Positions 8,605 through 17,187 are shown, numbered from the stretch's first letter. The stretch: 50,058 nt of DNA from Bradyrhizobium hipponense (GCF_008123965.1 NZ_VSTH01000149.1:1-50058), one strand, 5' to 3'. The notes: a model not told the origin generated them from the sequence alone. Program-made: numbers and translations.

Positions 8605-9159
8605 TCAGGCAATTTTAAGCGTGTCGCCGCCGATCTCGCGGTTGCAAGGGCAGAGCTCATGAGTCTGTATCGCATCCAGAACGCGTAGCGTGTCCTTTGG
8701 GCTCCGGCCGACATTGAGGCTTGTCGCATAGACATGCTGGATCGTGTTCTCAGGATCGACGATGAAGGTGTAGCGATGCGCGATGCCATCACGCGAGCGC
8801 ACTCCAAGGCCATCGACCAGTGCGCCCTTGGTGTCGGCAAACTGCCAGATCGATAGACGGTGCAGGTCCTTGTGCTCACGCCGCCAGGCGAGCTTGCAGA
8901 ACTCGTTATCGGTGGAGCCACCAAGCACGATTGCATCGCGATCGGCGAAATCCTTGGACAGGCGGGCAAACTCAGCGATTTCGGTTGGGCAGACGAATGT
9001 GAAATCCTTCGGGTAAAAGAAGATGACTTTCCATTTGCCGGGGAAACTCCTCTCAGTCAGCGTCTCGAAGGCGCTCTGCCCGTTCTCCTCTTGCAGGTGA
9101 AAGCCGGGCTTCACGCCTGTGATGTCGAACGGCGGCAACTTACTTCCAATTCCAGACAT
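8605..9159 (-). CDS. Peroxiredoxin, AhpC type
   Basis: A 184-residue AhpC/Prx1-type peroxiredoxin that reduces hydrogen peroxide and organic peroxides in the cytoplasm. The peroxidatic Cys is C57 in FTFVCPTE, after the typical FFYPKDFTF strand. A C-terminal ELCPCN holds the candidate resolving cysteine. I chose the ATG at 9159 over an upstream start at 9210 because it matches the usual family N-terminus and follows the sigma-54 promoter at 9211-9226 with a short leader. It lies divergent from nifH. A peroxiredoxin under a nitrogen-fixation promoter fits protection of nitrogenase in microaerobic bacteroids; NifA-dependent peroxiredoxin genes are known in other rhizobia. Confidence 0.92.
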   Translation of the reverse strand: MSGIGSKLPPFDITGVKPGFHLQEENGQSAFETLTERSFPGKWKVIFFYPKDFTFVCPTEIAEFARLSKDFADRDAIVLGGSTDNEFCKLAWRREHKDLHRLSIWQFADTKGALVDGLGVRSRDGIAHRYTFIVDPENTIQHVYATSLNVGRSPKDTLRVLDAIQTHELCPCNREIGGDTLKIA

Positions 9160-9210
9160 ATTGTCCTCACAACATCGCGTCACGCGGAAACTGCGTTCCG
9201 CGACTAGCAA

Positions 9211-9226
9211 AGCAAGCGATATGCCA
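9211..9226 (-). promoter_or_regulatory. Sigma-54 promoter of the peroxiredoxin gene
   Basis: The minus strand reads TGGCATATCGCTTGCT, with GG-N10-GC spacing and a perfect TTGCT. It is about 52 bp upstream of the ATG. I found no perfect NifA site upstream; the closest is TGC-N10-ACA at 9253-9268, which is too near to be convincing. Confidence 0.7.
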
Positions 9227-9407
9227 CCCGATCTGATGGCAAGTACCCACCATGCCGGTCATGAAACATTCGCCTTTGATGATGGCGGTGTCCTCGAACC
9301 CGATCTGCACCGTGTGGTCTCCTCAATCGTCCCGGGCTAAGGCCCGGCATTCCGCGTTCCGCGCTCTTTCGGCCGGCGCTCGTAGTGGAATCCACGCGCC
9401 GGGGCTT

Positions 9408-9452
9408 TGTCCGGTTTCTGTCAAAGCCCTTGCCGCTGTCGGGTCCGCCACG
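9408..9452 (+). promoter_or_regulatory. Two imperfect NifA-site-like sequences upstream of nifH
   Basis: TGT-N10-TCA at 9408-9423 lies inside a longer inverted repeat (GGCTTTG / CAAAGCC). TGT-N10-ACG is at 9437-9452. Each has one mismatch to TGT-N10-ACA. They lie 69-113 bp before the -24 box, the right distance for NifA. No perfect site is present. Confidence 0.4.
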
Positions 9453-9520
9453 GCATCTGGTTTCGCACGTCGCGCTGTTAGTCGAGTGTGATCAGGCGCT
9501 TAACGCAGGTGCGAACGAAA

Positions 9521-9536
9521 TGGCACGCCAGTTGCT
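9521..9536 (+). promoter_or_regulatory. Sigma-54 promoter of nifH
   Basis: The sequence TGGCACGCCAGTTGCT matches the -24/-12 consensus TGGCACG-N4-TTGCW at every defined position. It lies about 160 bp upstream of the nifH start, which leaves a long leader. Confidence 0.92.
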
Positions 9537-9696
9537 AAATGGATGCAGCAACAACGAGTGAGGGCTGAGGGCACGCCGACGCCGATGGCGAGCGATGGCC
9601 TCCTTCCCGAAACCCGTGTGCCTACGTTTCTGAGAGAGAAACAGCCTCGCGCGTTCGGCGCGAAAAAAAATTGGCAATCGCTTGATGGAGAGCAAC

Positions 9697-10587
9697 ATGT
9701 CTTCGCTGAGACAAATCGCGTTTTATGGCAAGGGTGGCATCGGCAAATCGACAACGTCGCAAAATACGCTGGCGGCCCTTGCTGAGCTGGGCCAAAGGAT
9801 TCTGATCGTTGGCTGTGATCCCAAAGCGGACTCGACTCGCCTCATCCTGCACGCCAAAGCGCAGGACACCATTCTGAGCCTCGCGGCGAACGCCGGCAGC
9901 GTCGAGGACCTCGAAATCGAGGACGTCATCAAACTCGGCTACAAGGACATTCGATGCGTCGAGTCCGGCGGTCCGGAGCCGGGGGTGGGGTGCGCCGGAA
10001 GAGGCGTGATCACCTCCATCAACTTTCTGGAGGAGAATGGCGCCTATGAAGACATCGACTACGTCTCTTACGACGTGCTCGGCGACGTCGTCTGCGGCGG
10101 CTTCGCGATGCCTATCCGCGAGAATAAGGCACAGGAAATCTACATCGTGATGTCCGGCGAGATGATGGCGATGTATGCCGCCAACAACATCTCCAAGGGT
10201 ATTCTGAAGTATGCGAATTCCGGCGGCGTGCGCCTCGGCGGCCTGATCTGCAACGAGCGGCAGACCGACAAGGAGCTGGAGCTTGCAGATGCTCTTGCCA
10301 AGAAGCTCGGCAGCCGGCTGATCTACTTCGTGCCGCGCGACAATGTCGTGCAGCATGCGGAGCTGCGCCGCATGACGGTGCTGGAATACGCGCCAGAGTC
10401 CAAGCAGGCGGATCACTATCGCAATCTCGCGACCAAGATCCACAATAATGCTGGCCAAGGCGCTATCCCGACGCCAATCAGCATGGACGAGCTCGAGGAT
10501 ATGCTCATGGAGCACGGCATCATCAAGCCTGTCGACGAGAGCCTGGTCGGCAAGACCGCCGCCGAGCTCGCCGCTGTTTCGGCATAG
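9697..10587 (+). CDS. nifH: Nitrogenase iron protein NifH
   Basis: A 296-residue dinitrogenase reductase, the ATP-dependent electron donor to the MoFe protein, also needed for FeMo-cofactor assembly. The P-loop GKGGIGKST is at residues 11-19. The two cysteines that hold the shared 4Fe-4S cluster are C99 (GVGCAGRG) and C133 (DVVCGGF), and the Arg used for ADP-ribosylation in some bacteria follows C99. The ATG at 9697 has GGAGAG a few bases upstream; in-frame starts at 9682 and 9685 lack this spacing. nifDK are not adjacent. nifQ follows after a strong hairpin, so nifH and nifQ are probably one transcript from the sigma-54 promoter at 9521. Confidence 0.98.
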   Translation: MSSLRQIAFYGKGGIGKSTTSQNTLAALAELGQRILIVGCDPKADSTRLILHAKAQDTILSLAANAGSVEDLEIEDVIKLGYKDIRCVESGGPEPGVGCAGRGVITSINFLEENGAYEDIDYVSYDVLGDVVCGGFAMPIRENKAQEIYIVMSGEMMAMYAANNISKGILKYANSGGVRLGGLICNERQTDKELELADALAKKLGSRLIYFVPRDNVVQHAELRRMTVLEYAPESKQADHYRNLATKIHNNAGQGAIPTPISMDELEDMLMEHGIIKPVDESLVGKTAAELAAVSA

Positions 10588-10594
10588 TTCATGT

Positions 10595-10625
10595 TGTCGG
10601 CCTTCTCGACCGGGGAAGGCCGACA
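10595..10625 (+). other. Strong hairpin between nifH and nifQ
   Basis: Two ten-base arms (TGTCGGCCTT and AAGGCCGACA) pair perfectly around an eleven-base loop, starting eight bases after the nifH stop. There is no T-run after it, so it is more likely an mRNA 3'-end stabiliser or attenuator than a full terminator. It would let nifH mRNA outlast nifQ mRNA. Confidence 0.75.
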
Positions 10626-10653
10626 TCGTCCACTCAGAAGCTGGGCGACCTTC

Positions 10654-11373
10654 ATGATTGGCACACAAGGAAAATTGGCCGATACGATGTCACCTGCTGT
10701 ATCGGCAGCTCACGTCGCCGAGCAGCGCGATGCGAGTGAGCTCTACGGCCTTCTGACCGGGCGCCATCCAACAGAAGCCGACATCAGCGACAATGACGAT
10801 TTCGATCGCCATGTGCTCGCTTGCATTCTCGCCGCATCCGCTATGGATGGCGGCCAACTTCCCGAACGGGCTGGCTTGACCAACCAGGAGCTCAATGCTC
10901 TCTTGGTGCAATACTTCCCATCCACCCCGATCAGGAGCTGTACCTGGCGCGAACAGTCCGCGTTACCGGCTCCTGACGAGACAATTATGGTGCGCGACCT
11001 CCTGCTTGCGCAACGTTCCACCCATGGCGAGGTCGGCAGCTGGTTGGCGACGATGATCGCGCGCCGCGCCATGGAACCTAATCACTTATGGGAAGATCTC
11101 GGTCTGCGGAAGCGGGACGAATTGTCCCGTCTCCTGATGCGCCATTTCGGGCCGCTGGCGGCTCGCAACACAAAGAACATGCGCTGGAAGCGCTTTTTCT
11201 ATCGCATGCTATGCGAAGATGACGGCCTGGTGACGTGTACCACGCCGGTCTGCACGGAATGCAATGATTTTGATCTTTGCTTCGGTAAGGAGAGCGGGAT
11301 GGCCGGACGCCGGCGGGATCATCTGCGTCGTCTCGATGACTCCGTCCAAGCCATCCCAAGTTCGCAAGACTGA
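10654..11373 (+). CDS. nifQ: NifQ, molybdenum donor for FeMo-cofactor
   Basis: About 239 residues. NifQ carries an Fe-S-Mo cluster and supplies molybdenum to the NifEN/NifH cofactor assembly step. The diagnostic C-terminal cysteine motif is present: CTTPVCTECNDFDLC, that is C-x4-C-x2-C-x5-C, within the last 45 residues. It is preceded by the conserved MRWKRFFYRMLCE stretch. The start is uncertain: an in-frame ATG at 10591 would lie inside the hairpin, 10654 comes just after it, and 10687 is also possible. Position directly after nifH is typical of Bradyrhizobium-type clusters. Confidence 0.93.
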   Translation: MIGTQGKLADTMSPAVSAAHVAEQRDASELYGLLTGRHPTEADISDNDDFDRHVLACILAASAMDGGQLPERAGLTNQELNALLVQYFPSTPIRSCTWREQSALPAPDETIMVRDLLLAQRSTHGEVGSWLATMIARRAMEPNHLWEDLGLRKRDELSRLLMRHFGPLAARNTKNMRWKRFFYRMLCEDDGLVTCTTPVCTECNDFDLCFGKESGMAGRRRDHLRRLDDSVQAIPSSQD

Positions 11374-11805
11374 ATTCATCATGGATGCCCCCTCCTCGGC
11401 GCCATTCCCGGTATATCGGAGGAGCTTTCGGTCAGCTGTCACATGAGGAGACTGAGGGCTTGAAAAGACACCGGGGTAAACGATTGCGCGCAGCCGGCCC
11501 GACGCGACTGCGCCTGATGATCGCGGGTTGATATTTGGCGGAGGCGACCGTCACATTTACCGCTGAGATGTTCTACGTTGACGCGCGATCGAGGCCAACA
11601 TCCATCTCTCGATCGCGCCCACTGAATTTGTTTGCGGACGCCGACCTGTGGTTGGACTGAACCCGACGGCTCGCACCCGCCTTCCCGAAGTGCTGCAGCT
11701 TGAGGTGAGGCCCCAACCGTTGCCCGACTAGGAAGCTTCCAAGCTAGGCCCTGCGTTCAACTCGGTCGCAAGTGCACCGAACCTGGCGCTCCGCCGCTTC
11801 CACCC
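11374..11805. other. Intergenic region between nifQ and the nifV promoter
   Basis: About 430 bp with only short frames that lack ribosome sites. I see no gene and no clear terminator. An A/G-rich segment lies at 11440-11480. It ends at the NifA site that serves nifV. Confidence 0.5.
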
Positions 11806-11821
11806 TGTCGGATTTGCGACA
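11806..11821 (+). promoter_or_regulatory. NifA upstream activator site of nifV
   Basis: The sequence TGTCGGATTTGCGACA is a perfect TGT-N10-ACA, 57 bp before the sigma-54 promoter. Confidence 0.8.
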
Positions 11822-11878
11822 CACCCGAGTCATCTAAAATTCGACGTCATTCAGAGGTTCTTGAGAATTCGAACGGGT

Positions 11879-11894
11879 TGGCACGGCAGTTGCT
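11879..11894 (+). promoter_or_regulatory. Sigma-54 promoter of nifV-nifW
   Basis: TGGCACGGCAGTTGCT is a perfect -24/-12 match. It overlaps an upstream in-frame extension of nifV and so rules out translation starts before 11894. Confidence 0.92.
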
Positions 11895-11928
11895 GAAGAG
11901 CTTCCGGAATAAACATACGGAGCCGCTG

Positions 11929-13115
11929 ATGGCGTTCGCTGCCGCTAGGACCATCCCCGACGTTCATCGGTCGAAATCCATAGTCCTCAATGACACTACG
12001 TTGCGCGACGGCGAACAGACGCCTGGCGTGGCCTTCACGACAACGGAAAAGGTCTCGATCGCGCGTGCGCTGGCGGGGGCCGGGATCACGGAGATCGAGG
12101 CCGGCACGCCGGCCATGGGTCAGGAAGAGATTACCGCGATCCGAGCGATCGCCGAAGCGGGCGTTGCGGCCACGATCATCGGCTGGTGCCGGATGAAACT
12201 CGCGGACGTCGATGCGGCGATCGAGGCCGGTGTTTCGATGGTCAACCTATCGATCCCATCGTCCGACGTGCAGATTGCGGCGAAACTGGGTGGCGGCCGT
12301 TTGGCCGCGCTGGAGCGGGTGAAGCGCGTCGTTGGCTATGCTCGCGACAAGCGACTGGATGTCGCAGTGGGGGGCGAAGACTCTTCGCGCGCCGATGTCA
12401 ACTTCCTGATCGACCTGATCGCAACCGCCAAGGCGGCCGGCGCCCGGCGCTTTCGTGTCGCGCATACGCTGAGCGTGCTCGATCCCGACGCGTCCTTCGC
12501 GCTCATGGCGGCACTGCGCGCCGGCACCGATCTCGAACTCGAATTCCACGGCCATGACGATCTTGGGCTGGCGACGGCTAATACGCTGGCGGCGATCAAG
12601 GCTGGTGCAACCCACGCCTCTGTGACGGTCATTGGCCGGTGCGAGCGAGCCGGCAATGCGCCGCTGGAGGAAGTTGCCGTCGCACTCAGTCAGCTCTGCG
12701 GCCGTGATACCGGCGTGCTGCTATCCGAACTGGAGAAAGTCGCGGCCGCCGTTGCAGCCGCAGCGTCCCGCACCATTCCGCTCAACAAGGCGATTGTCGG
12801 CGAGCATGTCTTCACCCATGAATCCGGCATCCACGTCGATGGGCTGTTAAAAGACCGGCGCACCTACCAAGCGCTGGACCCGCGATTGCTTGGCCGCTCC
12901 CACCGCATTGTGATCGGCAAGCATTCAGGGCTTGCCGCGATCACTTCACTTCGCTGTTGTCCGAGTTGCAGCTGTCGGTCACCGCCGAGCAAACGGAGAC
13001 CATCCTCGCGCGCGTCCGCAAGCACGCCATCGAGCACAAAGGCCCGGTTGCCCAGGAAACGGTGGTGGCGATCTGGCGCGACATTCACGAGGGCTCGCTC
13101 GTCAACGGCGGGTGA
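11929..13115 (+). pseudogene. nifV: Homocitrate synthase NifV, interrupted by a frameshift
   Basis: NifV makes homocitrate, the organic ligand of FeMo-cofactor, from acetyl-CoA and 2-oxoglutarate. The ATG at 11929 has GGAG upstream. The frame carries the DRE-TIM signature LNDTTLRDGEQTPG near the N-terminus, EFHGHDDLGLATAN, and NKAIVGEHVFTHESGIHVDG. At 12941-12950 the five bases TCACT occur twice in tandem. After this point the family sequence (LLSELQLSVTAEQT to HEGSLVNGG) continues in another frame and stops at 13115. Removing one repeat unit restores an intact 393-codon gene. As it stands the first frame runs out of the family and on through nifW. The last quarter of the protein is lost, so activity is doubtful unless this is a sequencing error. 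Confidence 0.9.
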
Positions 13116-13203
13116 TCGGTTGGTCAGCCATGCGCGTCGCGCGATCAGGTTGAAACATTCGGTCTGGATGGTTTCCGGGCGCGGATCTAGATGGAGGTTG
13201 AGA

Positions 13204-13536
13204 ATGACGACGGACGGCATCCTTTCGCAATTGAACAAGGCCTCGGCGGCAGAGGAGTTTTTTGCACTCCTCGGCGTCGAGTACGACGCGAAAATCATCA
13301 ACGTGGCGCGGCTTCATATCCTGCGTCGCATGGGGCAATATCTCGCGGGCGAGGAGTTGACCGGTGCATCCGATCCTGACATTGCCTTGCGTTGCAAGGC
13401 TACGCTTGAGCGCGCCTATGCCGACTTCGTCACGTCCTCACCGATCGAACAGCGCGTGTTCAAGGTCCTGAAGGATGCGGCAGCGCCACAACCGAACAAG
13501 CATCCAGCATTGGTCCAGCTCGGCTCCTTGGAGTGA
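13204..13536 (+). CDS. nifW: NifW, nitrogenase-stabilising/protective protein
   Basis: A 110-residue NifW. The family associates with the MoFe protein and helps protect it from oxygen or complete its maturation. Typical features are the N-terminal LNKASAAEEFFALLGVEYD, the central NVARLHILRRMGQYL, and the C-terminal SPIEQRVFKVLKDA. GGAGG lies seven bases before the ATG. It is read in the same frame as the shifted nifV reading, so translation of the frameshifted nifV would run through it as a fusion. It should be transcribed from the nifV promoter. Confidence 0.93.
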   Translation: MTTDGILSQLNKASAAEEFFALLGVEYDAKIINVARLHILRRMGQYLAGEELTGASDPDIALRCKATLERAYADFVTSSPIEQRVFKVLKDAAAPQPNKHPALVQLGSLE

Positions 13537-13809
13537 ATTGAGTTTATATCTCGTGCTCCGGACCGTGAAGGTTCGGATAACCTGACAGCCACCCAGGGCT
13601 TCGAATTCAAACGGAAGTTGCAGTGGCCTCGCGGATCCGCAGCTTCAACACTCACTCGGCTCTCCTTAAGGGCCAATCACGACCGAGCCCTGGTATGTCC
13701 ATCCTTTCAAGCTGGTGCCCATGGCGCACCTATCTCCTGCAATGGTACGCCGGCAGCGGGAAGCGCACATTTGGCGAGGAAAGCGCACCAGATTCGGATG
13801 ACTGTCTTC

Positions 13810-13825
13810 TGTCGCATTCCGAACA
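13810..13825 (+). promoter_or_regulatory. NifA upstream activator site of the fixA-fixBCX unit
   Basis: TGTCGCATTCCGAACA is a perfect TGT-N10-ACA, 106 bp before a sigma-54 promoter. Confidence 0.8.
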
Positions 13826-13931
13826 CGCCTCGGCACGGTTATCGAATGTTCCGATCGTCATGAGAGGCTGCCAACCCGAGTTCCTTCAGTAAGAGTCTGT
13901 ATTGGCGCTCAATTTTAATCGCCTGCGCAAT

Positions 13932-13947
13932 TGGTACGACAATTGCT
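13932..13947 (+). promoter_or_regulatory. Sigma-54 promoter upstream of the fixA relic and fixBCX
   Basis: TGGTACGACAATTGCT differs from the consensus by one base and keeps GG-N10-GC. It lies 30 bp before the degenerate fixA start and is the nearest upstream promoter for fixB. Confidence 0.85.
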
Positions 13948-13977
13948 GACAGATGCTCAGCTAATCTGGAGAAGCGC

Positions 13978-14625
13978 ATGCACATCTTGGTCCGCATCGA
14001 TTTTGTTTTTGACGCCGCGCAGGTTCGCGCGCGCTGCCTGTCGGCACCATGATGCGTCGCGACGCCAAAGCGATGGTCGCATATTCCGACCTGGCTGAGC
14101 TGAAAGCTGCGCTTGATCCGCGCCAAAGGTTCGTCGACGAAATCACCCCCGTTGACCGATCCATGGCCGAGGTTTCGCGGGGGCAGTCCTTGCTCTCCAG
14201 CGCCGGTCGCGCGGCGCCGTTGACGGGCGGCTTGACCGCCGGCCCTCGTGCCCGCGCCAAGAATTGCCGGCGTGTCGCTGCCATCGGCAGGATTGCGAGG
14301 GCATTCGGAGCAATGGATCGCGTTTCCCCGGCATGCACGCGACCGACGACGATACCAGCCGAGCCTCTGGCAGGCCTCGACCTGTTCCAGCTCGGTTGCA
14401 CCTCGAAGATGAGGGGGACCAATCAATCGGCTCGCGTGACCGGCGCGATGGGTTCCTTACCAGTGCCCGTTGCCAAATGGTGGCCCAAAATGCCGAACCC
14501 GCAAGGAACCCGAAGCCCGTGCTCCGGGCTCGTCGAGAAAAGTACCAGCAATGGGTGTCTCGGCCCTGCGCTGCTGCCAGGTGGTGCTGACACAATGGCG
14601 ACGGGCACCCGGCTCAACTTTTAAC
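13978..14625 (+). pseudogene. fixA: Degenerate fixA (electron-transfer flavoprotein beta subunit)
   Basis: FixA is the beta subunit of the FixABCX complex. The ATG at 13978 follows GGAG and opens MHILVRIDFVFDAAQVRAR, which aligns with the FixA start MHILVCIKQVPDSAQIRV. The frame stops after 24 codons. In the next frame VGTMMRRDAKAMVAYSDLAE and LKAAL correspond to the family's TIMRQGVPxxxNPYDLxALExAL. Later pieces such as DDDTSRAS and AEPLAGLDLFQLGCTSKM fit the DGDTAQVG and GLPQLTYVSKI region in shifted frames. The segment is also about 200 bp shorter than a normal fixA. An intact fixA must be elsewhere if FixABCX is to work; fixA is unlinked from fixBC in known Bradyrhizobium. Confidence 0.75.
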
Positions 14626-14711
14626 TGAAGCAATCTTCAAGCGCGAATTCAAAGCTGGAGGCGGAGCACGCTCCGCTGGCGAGCCGCTACTGAACACGAA
14701 TGGGAGTACAG

Positions 14712-15827
14712 ATGATGAGCACCGCACCCAAAAGCGCAGCTCCGGCCGCGGGTGGTGGTCGCGCGGCGACCAAGAGGGAGCTGCCTGAACGATTTAAGGC
14801 GTATAGGCACGTCTGGGTCTTCATCGAGCAGGAACGCGGGGTTGTGCACCCCGTCTCCTGGGAGCTGATGGGTGCCGGCCGCCGGCTCGCCGACAAGCTC
14901 AACGTTGACCTCGCCGCGGTTGTCATCGGCCCGGTCGGGGAGACGACACAGCAGGCGGTCGCCGAATCCTTCTGCTACGGCGCCGACCTCGCCTATATCG
15001 TCGCGGACAATCTGTTGGCCGATTATCGCAACGAATCCTATACCAAGGCGCTCTCCGAGCTGGTCAACACTTACAAGCCGGAAATCCTACTCCTAGGCGC
15101 AACTACACTCGGCCGCGATCTCGCCGGCTCAGTCGCCACCACACTGCTCACCGGCCTAACTGCCGACTGCACCGAGCTCGATGTCGATGCCGACGGCTCG
15201 CTTGCGGCGACCCGGCCGACGTTTGGCGGCTCGCTGTTGTGCACGATCTACACACTCAACTATCGTCCACAGATGGCCACCGTCCGTCCGCGCGTGATGC
15301 CTATGCCCGAGCGCGTGACGGGCGCCGTCTGGCGCGTCATCTCGCATCCGCTCGGGCTTGTTGAAGAAGATATCGTCACAAAAGTCCTCTCGTTCCTGCC
15401 GGACCGCGATTCTACAAAGTCCAACCTTGCCTATGCCGACGTGGTCGTCGCTGGAGGGCTCGGTCTGGGATCGCCTGAGAACTTCCAACTGGTACAGCAG
15501 CTCGCCGACGTACTTGGCGCCGAATACGGCTGCTCTCGGCCGCTAGTCCAGAAGGGCTGGGTCACCTCGGACCGCCAAATCGGCCAGACCGGGAAAACCA
15601 TTCGGCCAAAGCTCTATATCGCGGCCGGCATTTCCGGCGCGATCCAGCATCGCGTCGGCGTGGAGGGGAGTGACCTCGTCGTCGCCATCAACACCGACAA
15701 AAACGCGCCGATCTTCGACTTCGCCCATATCGGCATCGTTACCGATGCCATTCGGCTGTTACCAGCGTTGACCTCTGCATTCCGCGCGCAGCTGTCGCCC
15801 CACTCGCACGACCGCATCGCCGGCTAG
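14712..15827 (+). CDS. fixB: FixB, electron-transfer flavoprotein alpha subunit
   Basis: A 371-residue FixB, the FAD-binding alpha subunit of the FixABCX electron-bifurcating complex that passes low-potential electrons to nitrogenase. It shows the N-terminal VWVFIEQERGVVHPVSWELM, the middle LLGATTLGRDLAGSVAT, and the C-terminal FAD-site signature with GQTGKTIRPKLYIAAGISG and VVAINTDKNAPIFDFAHIG. The start at 14712 (or 14715) follows GGGAG. A possible upstream ATG at 14700 would overlap that site. A GC-rich palindrome (GCGGAGC/GCTCCGC) lies about 40 bp upstream. fixC follows after 11 bp. Confidence 0.96.
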   Translation: MMSTAPKSAAPAAGGGRAATKRELPERFKAYRHVWVFIEQERGVVHPVSWELMGAGRRLADKLNVDLAAVVIGPVGETTQQAVAESFCYGADLAYIVADNLLADYRNESYTKALSELVNTYKPEILLLGATTLGRDLAGSVATTLLTGLTADCTELDVDADGSLAATRPTFGGSLLCTIYTLNYRPQMATVRPRVMPMPERVTGAVWRVISHPLGLVEEDIVTKVLSFLPDRDSTKSNLAYADVVVAGGLGLGSPENFQLVQQLADVLGAEYGCSRPLVQKGWVTSDRQIGQTGKTIRPKLYIAAGISGAIQHRVGVEGSDLVVAINTDKNAPIFDFAHIGIVTDAIRLLPALTSAFRAQLSPHSHDRIAG

Positions 15828-15838
15828 AGGAGCTTGTT

Positions 15839-17146
15839 ATGATCGAGGAAAGATTCGACGCGATCGTCGTCGGTGCTGGCATGGGCGGGAATGCGGCGGC
15901 GCTTACCATGGCCGAGCGGGGCCTGAAAGTGCTGCAGCTGGAGCGCGGCGAGTATTCGGGGTCGAAGAACGTGCAAGGCGCCATCCTTTATGCCGATATG
16001 CTGGAGAAGCTGATCCCTAATTTCCGAGAAGATGCACCGCTTGAGCGACATCTGGTCGAGCAACGCTTCTGGATCGTGGACGAGTGTTCGCACACGGGGC
16101 TTCACTATCGCTCCGATGATTTCAACGAGGAGAAGCCGAACCGCTACACCATCATCCGCGCCCAGTTCGATAAATGGTTCTCGGAGAAGGTCCGCGAGGC
16201 GGGCGCTACGGTGCTGTGCGAGACCACGGTGACCGAGCTCCTCCAGGATTCCCATGGGAGGGTCGTTGGGGTGCGCACAGACCGCAATGGGGGCGAAATC
16301 CATGCAGATGTGGTCGTGTTGGCCGAGGGGGTGAACGGAGTGCTCGGGACGCGGGCGGGCTTAAGAGGGCGGCCGGAACCGGATAAGGTGGCACTCGCGG
16401 TCAAGGAGATGCATTTCCTGTCGCGCGAGACAATCGATGCTCGCTTCAATCTCAAAGGCGACGAGGGGCTCGTCATCGAAGCCGCCGGAACCATCTCCCG
16501 CGGAATGACCGGTATGGGCTTCATCTATTCCAACAAGGAATGCATCTCGCTCGGTATTGGCTGTCTTGTTGCCGACTTCCAGCGTACCGGCGAGACGCCT
16601 TACGGCCTGCTCGAGGGCTTCAAGCGTCACCCCTCCGTCGCGCCGCTCATCGAGGGTTCGGAAGTAAAGGAATATTCCGCGCACTTGATCCCCGAAGGTG
16701 GGTACAAGGCCATCCCGCAGCTTTGTGGTGAGGGCTGGGTCGTTGTCGGAGACGCCGCCCAGCTCAACAACGCTATCCATCGCGAGGGGTCCAATCTTGC
16801 GATGACGTCGGGGCGTATCGCCGCGGAAGCGATCTGCCTTATCAAATCGCGAAAAGATCCGATGACGGCCAAAAACCTTTCACTTTACAAGAAGCTTCTG
16901 AATGATTCCTTCGTGATCAAGGACCTGAAGAAGTATAAGGATATGCCGGCACTCTTGCATACCCACTCGCAGAACTTCTTTCTCACATATCCGCAGCTCT
17001 TCTCCAAGGCGATGCAGGATTACGTGCGCGTCGACGGCACACCAAAGCTCGAGAGAGAGAAGCTGATGCTCAACTCGTTCATCAAAGCGCGCTCGTGGAG
17101 TGGATTGTTCAGCGATGCCCTCCGCATTGCCCGAGCCTGGCGCTGA
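15839..17146 (+). CDS. fixC: FixC, flavoprotein of the FixABCX complex
   Basis: A 435-residue FixC, an ETF:quinone-oxidoreductase-like flavoprotein at the membrane face that takes electrons from FixAB and reduces quinone. The N-terminal dinucleotide fold DAIVVGAGMGGNAAA binds FAD, and the second FAD motif GWVVVGDAAQLNN lies near residue 300. Length is normal for the family. It sits between fixB (11 bp upstream) and fixX (41 bp downstream) in the classic order. It starts at the ATG after GAGGAG. Confidence 0.97.
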   Translation: MIEERFDAIVVGAGMGGNAAALTMAERGLKVLQLERGEYSGSKNVQGAILYADMLEKLIPNFREDAPLERHLVEQRFWIVDECSHTGLHYRSDDFNEEKPNRYTIIRAQFDKWFSEKVREAGATVLCETTVTELLQDSHGRVVGVRTDRNGGEIHADVVVLAEGVNGVLGTRAGLRGRPEPDKVALAVKEMHFLSRETIDARFNLKGDEGLVIEAAGTISRGMTGMGFIYSNKECISLGIGCLVADFQRTGETPYGLLEGFKRHPSVAPLIEGSEVKEYSAHLIPEGGYKAIPQLCGEGWVVVGDAAQLNNAIHREGSNLAMTSGRIAAEAICLIKSRKDPMTAKNLSLYKKLLNDSFVIKDLKKYKDMPALLHTHSQNFFLTYPQLFSKAMQDYVRVDGTPKLEREKLMLNSFIKARSWSGLFSDALRIARAWR

Positions 17147-17187
17147 TCACAAAGCAAAGACAACGACGAACGACGGAGCCACAAACA

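Noticed and set aside
9227..9395. Minus-strand frame with DHTVQIGFEDTAIIKGE upstream of the peroxiredoxin gene
   Set aside because: It runs through the sigma-54 promoter, has no ribosome site and cannot be tied to a family with confidence.
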